Shown here: piece by piece, positions 1 to 8,586 of the stretch
Layout of the letters: each line of letters starts with the position of its first letter
Position numbering within the stretch: the first letter of the stretch is position 1
NCBI GenBank assembly: GCA_016784385.1
Contig: JADHUT010000006.1
Location: 1-44,742 of the forward strand
From: Candidatus Microgenomates bacterium
GTDB taxonomy: Bacteria; Patescibacteriota; Microgenomatia; UBA8517
Direction of reading: 5' to 3'
Length of the DNA stretch: 44,742 bases
Translations under genes and position numbers: made by a program
The notes under the pieces: model-generated
Database searches by the model: none
What the model was told of the DNA's origin: nothing
What the model saw: the letters and a program-made list of their open reading frames with translations, nothing else

Positions 1-1
1 G

Positions 2-271
2 CTCCCCCGGTAGGATTCGAACCTACAACCTTATTCTTACAGTTAACCCTCTTGTTACCAAAAGGCCTGGACTATCTCACCTCCCTCTAGGGGAGCCGGG
101 TATATAGTCTCTACACATTTACGAAAAATTTAAAAAATTTCGATTTAGCTCGGGATAGCCCTTTTTTTAAAAAAGGATTTCCCCGAATTAGCCCGGTTTT
201 CCACAATACATTGCTGTAAAGCGCTGCCTACATATTGACAGGAATCTGCTCTGCCATTGAGCTACAGGGGA
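2..271 (-). tRNA. tRNA-Asn(GTT) interrupted by a group I intron (exons 271-238 and 39-2)
   Basis: Reverse strand: acceptor TCCCCTG pairs with CGGGGGA, discriminator G; T-arm GTAGG-TTCGAAT-CCTAC; D-arm GCTC...GAGC; spliced anticodon loop CTGTTAA. The 27-43 pair is a mismatch. Confidence 0.85.
40..237 (-). ncRNA. Group I intron (about 198 nt) in the anticodon loop of tRNA-Asn
   Basis: P1 CCTGT/GTAGG with U.G at the 5' splice site; P3 CCGGG/CCCGG; P4 TCGGG/CCCGA; P7 GACTAT...ATAGTCC; terminal omega-G immediately before exon TAAGAAT. Confidence 0.85.
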
Positions 272-363
272 TTGGAATAACCAATCCTTGCGGATTGTAA
301 ACGTACAAGGAGGATTATATCATTTGTGGGGAAGCAGTTCTAGATTGGTGGTATGATTATTTT

Positions 364-585
364 ATGTCAACTTTTTTTAAAGAACACTTCTCCCGCTCAT
401 TTGTAAAAGCCATAACCTTCAGATTGTTAGTAATAGTTTCAAATGTAATTATCATTACAGTTGTGACAGGGGAGGCAAGGGTTGTATTTTCTGTAGTTTT
501 GGTTTCTACTATTGCAAATACAATTTTATATATTCTTCACGAGAGAGTTTGGAACAAAGTTAAATGGGGGAGAGGAAAACATTAA
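364..585 (+). CDS. DUF2061-like small membrane protein
   Basis: 73 aa; 'SFVKAITFRLLVIVSNVIIITVVTG...ERVWNKVKWG' matches the DUF2061 pattern. Confidence 0.75.
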   Translation: MSTFFKEHFSRSFVKAITFRLLVIVSNVIIITVVTGEARVVFSVVLVSTIANTILYILHERVWNKVKWGRGKH

Positions 586-1427
586 CAACTAACATCTGCT
601 CCACAGTGTTGACAATTTGGTATTAATTGTCCAACAGGCCTTGTGTTTGTTGTTCCGCATGTCGGACAGTCAAAATTTAGAGATCCATATTCATCTTCTA
701 GTCCTGAAAAAATAAACTTTTCTGAATTTAAAGTAGTAATATTTGAAAAACTACTTTTTCCGTTTGGGCAACTTATGGAATTTTTTCCTAAAAAGCCACT
801 TTCTTGCATTTGTTGTATTACGAAGTGGTGGGGTACTCCTGTTCTGATCTGGTTAGCGAAATAAACTGCTCTTTGTTTTGTATGGTGGGTTGTTTGGATT
901 AGATTTATATCTTTTTGTGTTTTCCTTTTTATCCAAGAGATTATTTTAAATATGTTTTGGTCGTCATCCGTGATTGTGTAGAGCGTTTTTCTTTTGTGTT
1001 TTGGATTTACAACATCAGCATCAAACAAAATTGCTGAGTTTAAAACTACCTTTTCTCCATCTGGAGTATATGCAATTTTATGAATTATTACCTTTGCACA
1101 AGGATATTCATCTATAAGAGGCGGACTGATCCAAAGAGCCATTCCTTCGTTGGTTTGACTTGCCCAATCTTGCAACTTGAACGCAACTTCTTTTTCCACC
1201 CCGTCAGCCACAAAGTCTAATACTGGTTTTTGTGTGTTTGGATCAATTAACATATCATTTTGTACCCGGAAGAAGTATGAATCTGGTTTACGATGGGTTT
1301 CTTGAGAGATAGATACAAGTTCAGCAATTAAACTGTTTTGTTCTTGTGAGTTCCAAGTTTTTGAAAATCTTGAAACAGTTTTTACTGGTGTCTCTTTGTA
1401 ACTCATATGTTTTCCTGCTCGGGACAT
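582..1427 (-). CDS. Hypothetical protein with C-terminal zinc-ribbon-like motif
   Basis: 281 aa ORF; C-terminal CPTCGTTN...CQHCGADVSC. Confidence 0.6.
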   Translation of the reverse strand: MSRAGKHMSYKETPVKTVSRFSKTWNSQEQNSLIAELVSISQETHRKPDSYFFRVQNDMLIDPNTQKPVLDFVADGVEKEVAFKLQDWASQTNEGMALWISPPLIDEYPCAKVIIHKIAYTPDGEKVVLNSAILFDADVVNPKHKRKTLYTITDDDQNIFKIISWIKRKTQKDINLIQTTHHTKQRAVYFANQIRTGVPHHFVIQQMQESGFLGKNSISCPNGKSSFSNITTLNSEKFIFSGLEDEYGSLNFDCPTCGTTNTRPVGQLIPNCQHCGADVSC

Positions 1428-1572
1428 TTTAAGTTGCTAGTTTTCCGGCTAAACGGTTGCGGCACAGCTCCTGAATTTCACAGGATTCCTTAAACACAAC
1501 TTGTCAAAATTCATAGTAACTAGTTTTTAAAAAACAAACAAGTATGCAAAGAACAACAAATTTGGATAGTTT

Positions 1573-2127
1573 TTGAAAGTTTTCGTGATATTATTAATTA
1601 ACGTGGGTATTAAATTAGCTGTTCATGACAAGGCTTCTTTACTTCGTTCTGTTGTTCTTTCTGCAAATGATGGAATAATAACCACCTTTGCAATAGTTAC
1701 AGGCTCTCTAGGAGCTTCTCTCTCACCAACAGTGGTACTTATCTTAGGTTTTGCAAACCTTTTCGCTGATGGTTTTTCCATGGCCACAGGGAATTATCTA
1801 GGTATTAAAAGTGAAATTGAGTTGGAAAAGAAAGAAGGCCAAAACATTTCAATTGGAAACAAACCAATGAAAAATGGAATAATTACATTTTTTTCATTTG
1901 TGGTTGCGGGTTTTGTCCCACTTTTTCCTTATGTATTGAAGTTAAAAAATAGTTTTGTATTTTCCTGTGTTCTTGTTGCAATAACCTTGATAGTAGTTGG
2001 GTTCATTAGAGGAGTATACACAGGAAAAAACAAGTTAAAAATAGCCACAGAAAACTTGATTATTGGAGGACTGGCCGCAGTAGTTGCATATGGAGTTGGA
2101 TTTTTGGTTGATAAATATTTGATATAA
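1573..2127 (+). CDS. VIT1/CCC1-family membrane transporter
   Basis: 'LLRSVVLSANDGIITTFAIVTGSLGA...NLFADGFSMATGNYL' is a VIT/CCC1 signature. True start may be downstream of the TTG at 1573. Confidence 0.8.
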   Translation: MKVFVILLINVGIKLAVHDKASLLRSVVLSANDGIITTFAIVTGSLGASLSPTVVLILGFANLFADGFSMATGNYLGIKSEIELEKKEGQNISIGNKPMKNGIITFFSFVVAGFVPLFPYVLKLKNSFVFSCVLVAITLIVVGFIRGVYTGKNKLKIATENLIIGGLAAVVAYGVGFLVDKYLI

Positions 2128-2182
2128 AAATTGTTTCTACATACAAAGGAGGTGAAAATTAAAACTAAAGTTTAAAAAAAAT

Positions 2183-2362
2183 ATGATAAAAAATAAAAAA
2201 GATGTTAAAAAAGTTTCTATGTATTTAATGAAAGGAGCATTGTTGGCAACTGTTATGGCAGCTGTTGGATACTTAGGGTATGACATATGGCTTGCTTCAA
2301 CTCAGTGGTTATTGGTAGCTGCGGTAATGGCACTTTTTGGAGTATATATGAAGCTGGGTTGA
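2183..2362 (+). CDS. Small membrane protein (59 aa), below the cutoff of the supplied ORF track
   Basis: ATG 2183 to TGA 2360-2362: MIKNKKDVKKVSMYLMKGALLATVMAAVGYLGYDIWLASTQWLLVAAVMALFGVYMKLG; two hydrophobic segments. Confidence 0.5.
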   Translation: MIKNKKDVKKVSMYLMKGALLATVMAAVGYLGYDIWLASTQWLLVAAVMALFGVYMKLG

Positions 2363-2449
2363 GCCCAGCGGTAATTGTGCGTTAAATATGCGGAGAATAT
2401 AGATATATTGACAACTCATAGTTTGTAATGTATCTTAAATCAATAGTCA

Positions 2450-2947
2450 ATGAGATTTAAAATGAAAGACATTGTAGTTGGAATAGTAGTCATTGCAGTT
2501 GTTGTAACAACGGCCCTTATTTACAAAAATTTAAAATCTCCAAAAACACTTCCCAAAGTCATTGATTCAACCTCAAAGCAAGATTTCATGAATGAGTTTA
2601 ATATGGAAATTCCTGATGATTTGGACTCAGTTGAGCTGAAAGATGTGACAGGGGGAATGGGTAGAGGAATAGCAACTCGAAAATTTGAAGGTACTTTTAC
2701 CCACACAGTACTGGCAGATTTACCTGATTTGGAAACTGGTTTCTATGAAGGCTGGTTGGTCAGGGGAGAAGTTGGGAATAGCAACTTTGGTTTTATCTCA
2801 ACAGGAAAGCTTAAGGTTGCAAAGGGAGGATTTTTGTTAGAATTTAGCTCGGGTACAGATTATTCAGATTACGGTGGTGTTGTGGTAACAGAGGAGTTAA
2901 TCTTTGACAAGACTCCTGAAATACACATTCTAGAAGGTTCTTTTTAA
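2450..2947 (+). CDS. Exported/membrane-anchored hypothetical protein
   Basis: 165 aa, N-terminal TM; C-terminal 'FEGTFTHTVLADLPDLETGFYEGWLVRGE...STGKLKV', loosely like anti-sigma-K/DM13-type domains. Confidence 0.55.
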   Translation: MRFKMKDIVVGIVVIAVVVTTALIYKNLKSPKTLPKVIDSTSKQDFMNEFNMEIPDDLDSVELKDVTGGMGRGIATRKFEGTFTHTVLADLPDLETGFYEGWLVRGEVGNSNFGFISTGKLKVAKGGFLLEFSSGTDYSDYGGVVVTEELIFDKTPEIHILEGSF

Positions 2948-2969
2948 TTTTTTTGTCTGGTATACTCAT

Positions 2970-3713
2970 TTGATGGTTGAGGTAAGTATTCCAATAGCTT
3001 TCGTTGCGGGGTTAGTTTCTTTTTTTGCTCCATGTGTGGTTCCTTTGATTCCTGCATATGTTGGCTATGTTACAGGAGTTTCTTTGTCTGAGCTCAAAAA
3101 AAATGGACACAAACCGTATTTCAAAAAGATATTAATCTCATCTATTTTTTACATACTTGGTTTTTCAATAGTTTTTGTCCTTTTGGGTTCAATCACAGCA
3201 GGTGTTGGAGTAGTACTTCGCAGAAACGGCCAATTAATACAAAGGATTGGTGGAATAATAATAATTATTCTTGGCTTGCAGTTTGCAGATGTTTTCAAGC
3301 TTCCTTTCTTGAATTATCAAAAACAATTTAAAATCCCAGCTTGGATTGATAAACTAGGAAATTTAAGATCTTTCTTTTTAGGGTTGGTTTTTGCAATAGT
3401 TTGGACCCCGTGTGTTGGAGCAATATTGGGGTCAATTCTGGCACTTTCCATTTCAACCCAAACTGCACTAGGAGGAGCAGTGCTTTTGTTTGTATATTCT
3501 CTTGGAATTTCTATTCCATTTTTAATAATCTCTCTTACTCTAGCCTCCGCTCCGAAGTATATTTCTTGGATTGGCAAACACATTGGAATTATTTCAAAGA
3601 TTGCAGGAATACTACTAGCCATTTTGGGAGTACTACTTTTAACTGACACATACAAATATCTTAATTCATGGCTGTTTGAAGTTGCTTTCAAGTTTGGGTT
3701 TAGAGTAAGATGA
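2970..3713 (+). CDS. CcdA/DsbD-family cytochrome c biogenesis transmembrane protein
   Basis: 'FVAGLVSFFAPCVVPLIPAYVGYVTG' and 'VWTPCVGAILG', paired-Cys TM protein. Confidence 0.85.
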   Translation: MMVEVSIPIAFVAGLVSFFAPCVVPLIPAYVGYVTGVSLSELKKNGHKPYFKKILISSIFYILGFSIVFVLLGSITAGVGVVLRRNGQLIQRIGGIIIIILGLQFADVFKLPFLNYQKQFKIPAWIDKLGNLRSFFLGLVFAIVWTPCVGAILGSILALSISTQTALGGAVLLFVYSLGISIPFLIISLTLASAPKYISWIGKHIGIISKIAGILLAILGVLLLTDTYKYLNSWLFEVAFKFGFRVR

Positions 3714-3732
3714 GTATGGCTTTATTTAGATA

Positions 3733-4551
3733 ATGAGAAAATTTACTCTCATATTTGTTCTTCTTGTTTTAACTGCATCTTTCGTGGTTGTGTTTTTATA
3801 TTTTGCCAGTAGTAAAAAAACTTTAATTCCAAATCAAACTGGTACCCAAACATCTGTTGAAGATATCCAAAAGTACAACGGGGTAGATATGGGGCCCTCT
3901 GTTTATGAAGATTACACCGCTGAGGCATATGATGAAGCTTTAAAAGAAGGAAGGGTGGTTTTTCTATATTTCACCGCAAACTGGTGTCCAATTTGTAGAG
4001 AACAAGAACCTATTAATAGGGAAGTTTTTGAAAATTTGAGTAAGGTTGGTGTGGTTGGACTGAGAGTTCATATTTTGGACTCTGAAACGACCGATGAAAC
4101 AGAAAGTTTAGCAAAAAAATTTGATGTAAACTACCAACATACTTATGTAATATTGGACTCTCTTGGTGCAGTAAATTACAAATACACAGGACCTTTGGAA
4201 AAGTCGGTCATCATTGAAAAGATTTTAGATGTCACTAAAAGTATTCAACAGGGTGAGGACAACAAAAGTGACGTAGTAAAAATTGAGGTTGTTGCTCAAG
4301 AGTTTAGTTTTACCTTGCCAGAGACAGAGATATTGCAAGGTCAAGAGATAGAACTGACCCTAAAAAATGAAGGTAAGATGATTCACGATCTGGTAATTGA
4401 CGAGCTTGGAGTGACAACTAGCAATGTTCTCCCAGGTGAAAGTGTAGTTATTAATTTTACAGTTCCAGAAAATATTGGAAGTTTAGATTATTATTGTAGT
4501 ATTGGAAACCACAAATTCCTTGGAATGAGTGGTAGTATAGAAGTGAGGTGA
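3733..4551 (+). CDS. Thioredoxin-like domain fused to a cupredoxin (plastocyanin-like) domain
   Basis: Trx motif 'FTANWCPICREQEP'; C-terminal cupredoxin with type-1 Cu ligand pattern 'MIHDLVI...YYCSIGNHKFLGM'. Confidence 0.8.
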   Translation: MRKFTLIFVLLVLTASFVVVFLYFASSKKTLIPNQTGTQTSVEDIQKYNGVDMGPSVYEDYTAEAYDEALKEGRVVFLYFTANWCPICREQEPINREVFENLSKVGVVGLRVHILDSETTDETESLAKKFDVNYQHTYVILDSLGAVNYKYTGPLEKSVIIEKILDVTKSIQQGEDNKSDVVKIEVVAQEFSFTLPETEILQGQEIELTLKNEGKMIHDLVIDELGVTTSNVLPGESVVINFTVPENIGSLDYYCSIGNHKFLGMSGSIEVR

Positions 4552-4558
4552 AATTTAT

Positions 4559-4807
4559 ATGCAAGTAATAGTATATTCAACAACAACATGCCCATATTGT
4601 AAGATGTTAAAAGATTATTTGACTGAAAAGAAAATTTCTTTCGTTGAAAAGTTAGTAGATCAAGATGACGCCGCAAAGGAAGAAATGGTTAAAAGCTCGG
4701 GAGGATTTTTAGGAGTTCCTTTTTCTGTAATTACAAAAGATGATGGAGAAAAGCAAACAGTTTTTGGTTTTGACAAAGGAAAACTAGGTTCAATATTGGG
4801 AGTATGA
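4559..4807 (+). CDS. Glutaredoxin
   Basis: 82 aa, 'YSTTTCPYCKMLKDYL'. Confidence 0.85.
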   Translation: MQVIVYSTTTCPYCKMLKDYLTEKKISFVEKLVDQDDAAKEEMVKSSGGFLGVPFSVITKDDGEKQTVFGFDKGKLGSILGV

Positions 4808-4818
4808 TTTATTGAAAA

Positions 4819-5475
4819 ATGATTTTTGTAAATTTTAAAACTTATGAAAAAGGTACAGGGGCGGCCGCTTTGGAAACTGTAAAGATTTTGGAAGAAGTTT
4901 CAAAAAGTTCTGGGGTTAAAATAATTCCTGTAGTTCAACCTTCTGATGTTGCCGAAATTACCCAAGCTGTTTCTTTAGAAGTTTGGGTACAAAAGATTGA
5001 CCCTGTAGAGTACGGGGCACACACAGGTAGTATTATTCCTGAAGCTGTAGTTGAAGACGGTGCAATGGGAACATTTCTAAACCATTCTGAGGGTAAAATT
5101 GACTTTGAAACTTTAGCAAAAGCACACGACAGGGCAAAAGAGGTGGACTTAAAAACATTAATTTTTGCAAGTGACATTGTCGAGCTTGAGAACATAAGCT
5201 CCTTGACCCCAAACTTTGTTTCATATGAACCAGCAGAACTAATAGGTAGTTCAACCACTTCAGTAACCCAGGCTAAACCTGAAATAGTGAAAAAGGCTGC
5301 AGAAATATCAAGAAATGCAGGAATTCCATTAATTGTAGGGGCTGGAGTACACAGCAGGGAAGACGTTAAAAAAAGTTTGGAGTTGGGGGCTGTTGGGGTG
5401 GCAGTTGCATCTGACATCATGAACGCCACCGATCCTAAAAAAGAACTCTTGGATTTGGTGGAGGGGTTTAAGTAA
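4819..5475 (+). CDS. tpiA: Triosephosphate isomerase, archaeal-type
   Basis: 218 aa; NFKTY, LNHSEGK, YEPAELIGS, VGAGV motifs. Confidence 0.85.
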   Translation: MIFVNFKTYEKGTGAAALETVKILEEVSKSSGVKIIPVVQPSDVAEITQAVSLEVWVQKIDPVEYGAHTGSIIPEAVVEDGAMGTFLNHSEGKIDFETLAKAHDRAKEVDLKTLIFASDIVELENISSLTPNFVSYEPAELIGSSTTSVTQAKPEIVKKAAEISRNAGIPLIVGAGVHSREDVKKSLELGAVGVAVASDIMNATDPKKELLDLVEGFK

Positions 5476-5504
5476 TTGACAATATGACAAATTTGTCATA
5501 ATAT
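5476..5504 (+). promoter_or_regulatory. Promoter plus palindromic operator of RelE/HTH module
   Basis: TTGACA (5476-5481), 17-nt spacer, TAATAT (5499-5504); 18-bp palindrome TATGACAAATTTGTCATA (5483-5500) fills the spacer; ATG at 5509. Confidence 0.75.
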
Positions 5505-5508
5505 CTTT

Positions 5509-5817
5509 ATGAAGGTTATTTATGATGACAGGTACAAAAAGTTTGTAAAGAATTTGTCGAGCTTGGATCAAGGTAAAATTTTAAGATACCAGGATCTTTT
5601 TTCAGATTATGGATTTAAGTTATCATCAAAATATTTAAAAAAATTAGATAATAACTTGTGGGAGTTAAGACCTGGGAACTTAAGGTTGTTAGTAGGTAAG
5701 GTAAGGAGCTTGGGTTTAACAGTTTTTGTACACGTATTCAAGAAAAAGAGTCAAAAGACTCCCAAAAAAGAAACAAAAACAGCACAAAGGAGATTAAACG
5801 AATATGAAAAAAGTTAA
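5509..5817 (+). CDS. RelE/HigB-like toxin
   Basis: 102 aa 'DRYKKFVKNLSSLDQGKILRYQDLF...LWELRPGNLRLLVGKVR...FVHVFKKKSQKTPKKE' (Gp49/RelE-like). Confidence 0.8.
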   Translation: MKVIYDDRYKKFVKNLSSLDQGKILRYQDLFSDYGFKLSSKYLKKLDNNLWELRPGNLRLLVGKVRSLGLTVFVHVFKKKSQKTPKKETKTAQRRLNEYEKS

Positions 5818-6091
5818 ATGGACAACACACAAGGAATTTAAAAAAGAATTGCTTTCTAATCCTAAAACAAAGAAGGCATACGATGATTTGGAAACAGAGT
5901 TCCAAATCTCTAGACAAATTATAAACGCAAGATTAAAAAATAAAATGACACAGGAAGATCTTGCAAAAAAGGCTAATACCGCACAGGCGGTGATATCAAG
6001 GCTTGAAGGAATGAACGCAAAACCATCAATTTCTCTTTTGGCGAGAGTAGCAAGAGCGCTAGATACTAAAATTGAATTATCGATACAATGA
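5804..6091 (+). CDS. XRE-family HTH antitoxin (HigA-like)
   Basis: 'KMTQEDLAKKANTAQAVISRLEGMNAKPSISLLARVARALD'; overlaps the toxin ORF. Confidence 0.85.
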   Translation: MKKVKWTTHKEFKKELLSNPKTKKAYDDLETEFQISRQIINARLKNKMTQEDLAKKANTAQAVISRLEGMNAKPSISLLARVARALDTKIELSIQ

Positions 6092-6537
6092 AAATATTTC
6101 TAGGAGCAGACCACAGAGGGTATGAGTTAAAAGAAAAAATTGCCTCATGGCTTTTTGAACTTGAGGTTGATTTTGAAGATTTAGGAGCAGACCATCTGGA
6201 CGAAGGTGACGATTATTCAAAATATGCAACTGAGGTAGCTTCATTGGTTGCAAAAAGACCAGGATCAAAAGGAGTACTCCTTTGTGGGAGTGGTGTTGGA
6301 GTTGAGGTTATGGCAAATAAATTTGATGGAATTAGAGCTGCAATTGGAAAGAGTGCGGGACAAGTTAAAGCAGGAAGAGAAGATGATGATATGAATGTAT
6401 TAGTAATTGCATCTGACTTTACTTTAGAGCGTCAAGCCAAAGGAATGTTGATTGCATTTTTGGAAACCAAGTACCAAAAAAATGTCAGGCATGAAAGAAG
6501 GCTTGATGAGATAGAAAAGATTGAGGCAAATAATTAG
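6088..6537 (+). CDS. rpiB: Ribose-5-phosphate isomerase B
   Basis: 'MKIFLGADHRGYELKEKI...LLCGSGVGVEVMANKFDGIRAA'. Confidence 0.9.
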   Translation: MKIFLGADHRGYELKEKIASWLFELEVDFEDLGADHLDEGDDYSKYATEVASLVAKRPGSKGVLLCGSGVGVEVMANKFDGIRAAIGKSAGQVKAGREDDDMNVLVIASDFTLERQAKGMLIAFLETKYQKNVRHERRLDEIEKIEANN

Positions 6538-6797
6538 TCTTCTGTGTGTGGATTTATAATTATTCCTCCATGGTTTAATACAGTAACTTCTGTTGGGGAA
6601 GATATGGGGTTGTATTCACTATTGATAACACAAGGTGAGTTACTCCATGCAGTATTACCAGCAGAACAATTTCTTTGAATTGGATAGGCCTTTCCGCCTG
6701 TTGTGGCATCGTCTAATCCGATTACGGTGGCAGTCATACCTTCGAACTCGGAAGACCTTTCAGCTTTTGTACAACCTTCACATATTTTTACACTCAT
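6534..6797 (-). CDS. Small Cys-containing hypothetical protein
   Basis: 87 aa 'MSVKICEGCTKAERSSEF...'; converges tail-to-tail with rpiB; no other ORF explains the gap. Confidence 0.45.
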   Translation of the reverse strand: MSVKICEGCTKAERSSEFEGMTATVIGLDDATTGGKAYPIQRNCSAGNTAWSNSPCVINSEYNPISSPTEVTVLNHGGIIINPHTED

Positions 6798-6915
6798 GCG
6801 ATGGAATATATCATATGCAAATAGAAAAAGCCACTGATTAGACTCTGATGTATTTTGTTAGTGGCACAGCCTAAAGATTAATGAATGTTAATTAATGTAG
6901 TGGTAGTATAGATAC

Positions 6916-7884
6916 ATGGGTGATTTGCCAACATTAAAAGACTTGGATATAAGCAATAAAAAAGTTTTGGTGAGAGTTGATTTGGATGTAGATTTGAATG
7001 ACAAACACAAAGACTATCGTCTTGAAGTTTTGACTCCAACCCTAAACTATTTGAAAGAAAAAAGTGCTAAAATAATACTAATGGGCCACAAAGGAAGGCC
7101 TGGTGGCAAGGTGGTCGATAGTCTAAGCACAAAACCATTTGAAAAATATTTTTCAAAATGGAATGTGCAGGTGCTTGAAAACCTTCGTTTTGACCCTCGA
7201 GAGCGGAAAAATGATTCTGAGTTTGCAAAAGAATTAGCCAGTAAGGCTGATGTGTTTGTTAATGAAGCATTTGCAACAGCTCACAGGGAACATGCTTCAA
7301 TTGTTGGTGTTCCCAAAATCTTGCCTTCTGCATTTGGACTTCATTTTGAAAAGGAAGTAGAAAATCTTTCAAAAATTTCAAAAGATCCAGACAGACCACT
7401 TCTTTATATAATTTCAGGTATTAAAAAAGACAAAGTCGAAATGATCAAAAAGCTTGAAAGTAAGGCTGACAAAATACTGGTTGGTGGAAGGCTACCTGAT
7501 TACATGGGGGACAATACAAAAAGCGTGAGAAGTTTTGGAAAAGATGAAAAGATTATTATTGGGAACTTAGTAATGGATAAAGAAGATATAACAGTAAATA
7601 CAATTGAAATATTTAAAAGTGAAATAAAAAAAGCTAAAACAATAGTTTTGGCAGGAGTATTGGGAAAATATGAAGATGAAGGACACAGGCAGGGAACAAA
7701 GGCAATTTTTGAAGCTGTTTCTGTTTCTTCTGCCTTCAGGGTAGTGGGTGGTGGAGATAGTTTAACTGCCATCCAAATGTTTGGGTTAATTGATAAATTT
7801 GATTGGGTGAGCGTGGGAGGTGGTGCTATGATTGAGTTTTTAATCTCCGGCACGCTACCTGCAATAGAAGCACTAAAAAGCTGA
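6916..7884 (+). CDS. pgk: Phosphoglycerate kinase (short form, 322 aa)
   Basis: 'KKVLVRVDLDVDL', 'ILMGHKGRPGG', 'VGGGDSLTAI', 'VSVGGGAMIEFL'. Confidence 0.85.
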   Translation: MGDLPTLKDLDISNKKVLVRVDLDVDLNDKHKDYRLEVLTPTLNYLKEKSAKIILMGHKGRPGGKVVDSLSTKPFEKYFSKWNVQVLENLRFDPRERKNDSEFAKELASKADVFVNEAFATAHREHASIVGVPKILPSAFGLHFEKEVENLSKISKDPDRPLLYIISGIKKDKVEMIKKLESKADKILVGGRLPDYMGDNTKSVRSFGKDEKIIIGNLVMDKEDITVNTIEIFKSEIKKAKTIVLAGVLGKYEDEGHRQGTKAIFEAVSVSSAFRVVGGGDSLTAIQMFGLIDKFDWVSVGGGAMIEFLISGTLPAIEALKS

Positions 7885-8235
7885 AGCAATTTTCATTTTT
7901 CCAAAAAATTTCATTTTAAGTAGTTTTTTGTCGTTGGTTAAAAAAATATCACATTCTGCTTCCACAGCAGAATGAAGTTGGATATTGTCTTCTAAATCAT
8001 TGCCTGGACCTTCTAGTGAGAGAATCAATATTTTTTCTGATAATCCAACGATTTCAAAGACATCCTTGTATTTTAGCAATAATTTACTTGGAACTTTGTG
8101 TTTGTATGAGTAGAAAAAAATATGATACGAAAGTGGGGACACAAAGACTTTGTGTCCATCTAGCATTTTTTGTTTTCCTGTGTCTCTTTCCGAAACGTCT
8201 ATAAAAAAATTTGTGTCAAGAAATATATTAGCCAT
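7873..8235 (-). CDS. PIN-domain toxin (VapC-like)
   Basis: 'MANIFLDTNFFIDVSER...EAECDIFLTNDKKLLKM'. Confidence 0.75.
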   Translation of the reverse strand: MANIFLDTNFFIDVSERDTGKQKMLDGHKVFVSPLSYHIFFYSYKHKVPSKLLLKYKDVFEIVGLSEKILILSLEGPGNDLEDNIQLHSAVEAECDIFLTNDKKLLKMKFFGKMKIASAF

Positions 8236-8482
8236 GTTTTTTTAGCATTGCTTCTTTATAATTTTTATTTCTTTGTGAAACTGTTAATTTAGGTAAATTC
8301 ATAGCTTTAGTTATTGCAAACATCCTTTTTGCACTGAAAAGTTTTGGTTTTTCGATTTTTATAGGACTGATGGTTGCCACTGGTTTAGATCTGTGAATTA
8401 AATCTATGTGTTGACCATACGCAAGCGCCTCCAGAAGATCTGGTGTCTGTGTTCTTAGCTGGGTTGTAGTTATATAGTTCAT
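8228..8482 (-). CDS. Phd/YefM-like antitoxin
   Basis: 'MNYITTTQLRTQTPDLLEALAYGQHIDLIHRSKPVATISPI'; overlaps PIN gene. Confidence 0.75.
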   Translation of the reverse strand: MNYITTTQLRTQTPDLLEALAYGQHIDLIHRSKPVATISPIKIEKPKLFSAKRMFAITKAMNLPKLTVSQRNKNYKEAMLKKHG

Positions 8483-8520
8483 ATATATTTAAATATATAC
8501 TCAAATGTATATATTGTCAA
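8482..8520 (-). promoter_or_regulatory. Promoter/operator of Phd-PIN module
   Basis: Reverse strand TTGACA (8520-8515), N17, TATATT (8497-8492), 18-bp palindrome TATATATTTAAATATATA (8482-8499); ATG at 8482. Confidence 0.7.
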
Positions 8521-8586
8521 GTGGGTCGTATTATCGTATGCTGATATTGATGGTAAACGAAGTTTGCCACGTGTAAAAATATAAAC

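Noticed and set aside
2353-2369. GCTGGG-TTGAG-CCCAGC hairpin as a terminator
   Set aside because: Stem is short, overlaps the stop codon of a small ORF and is not followed by a T-tract.
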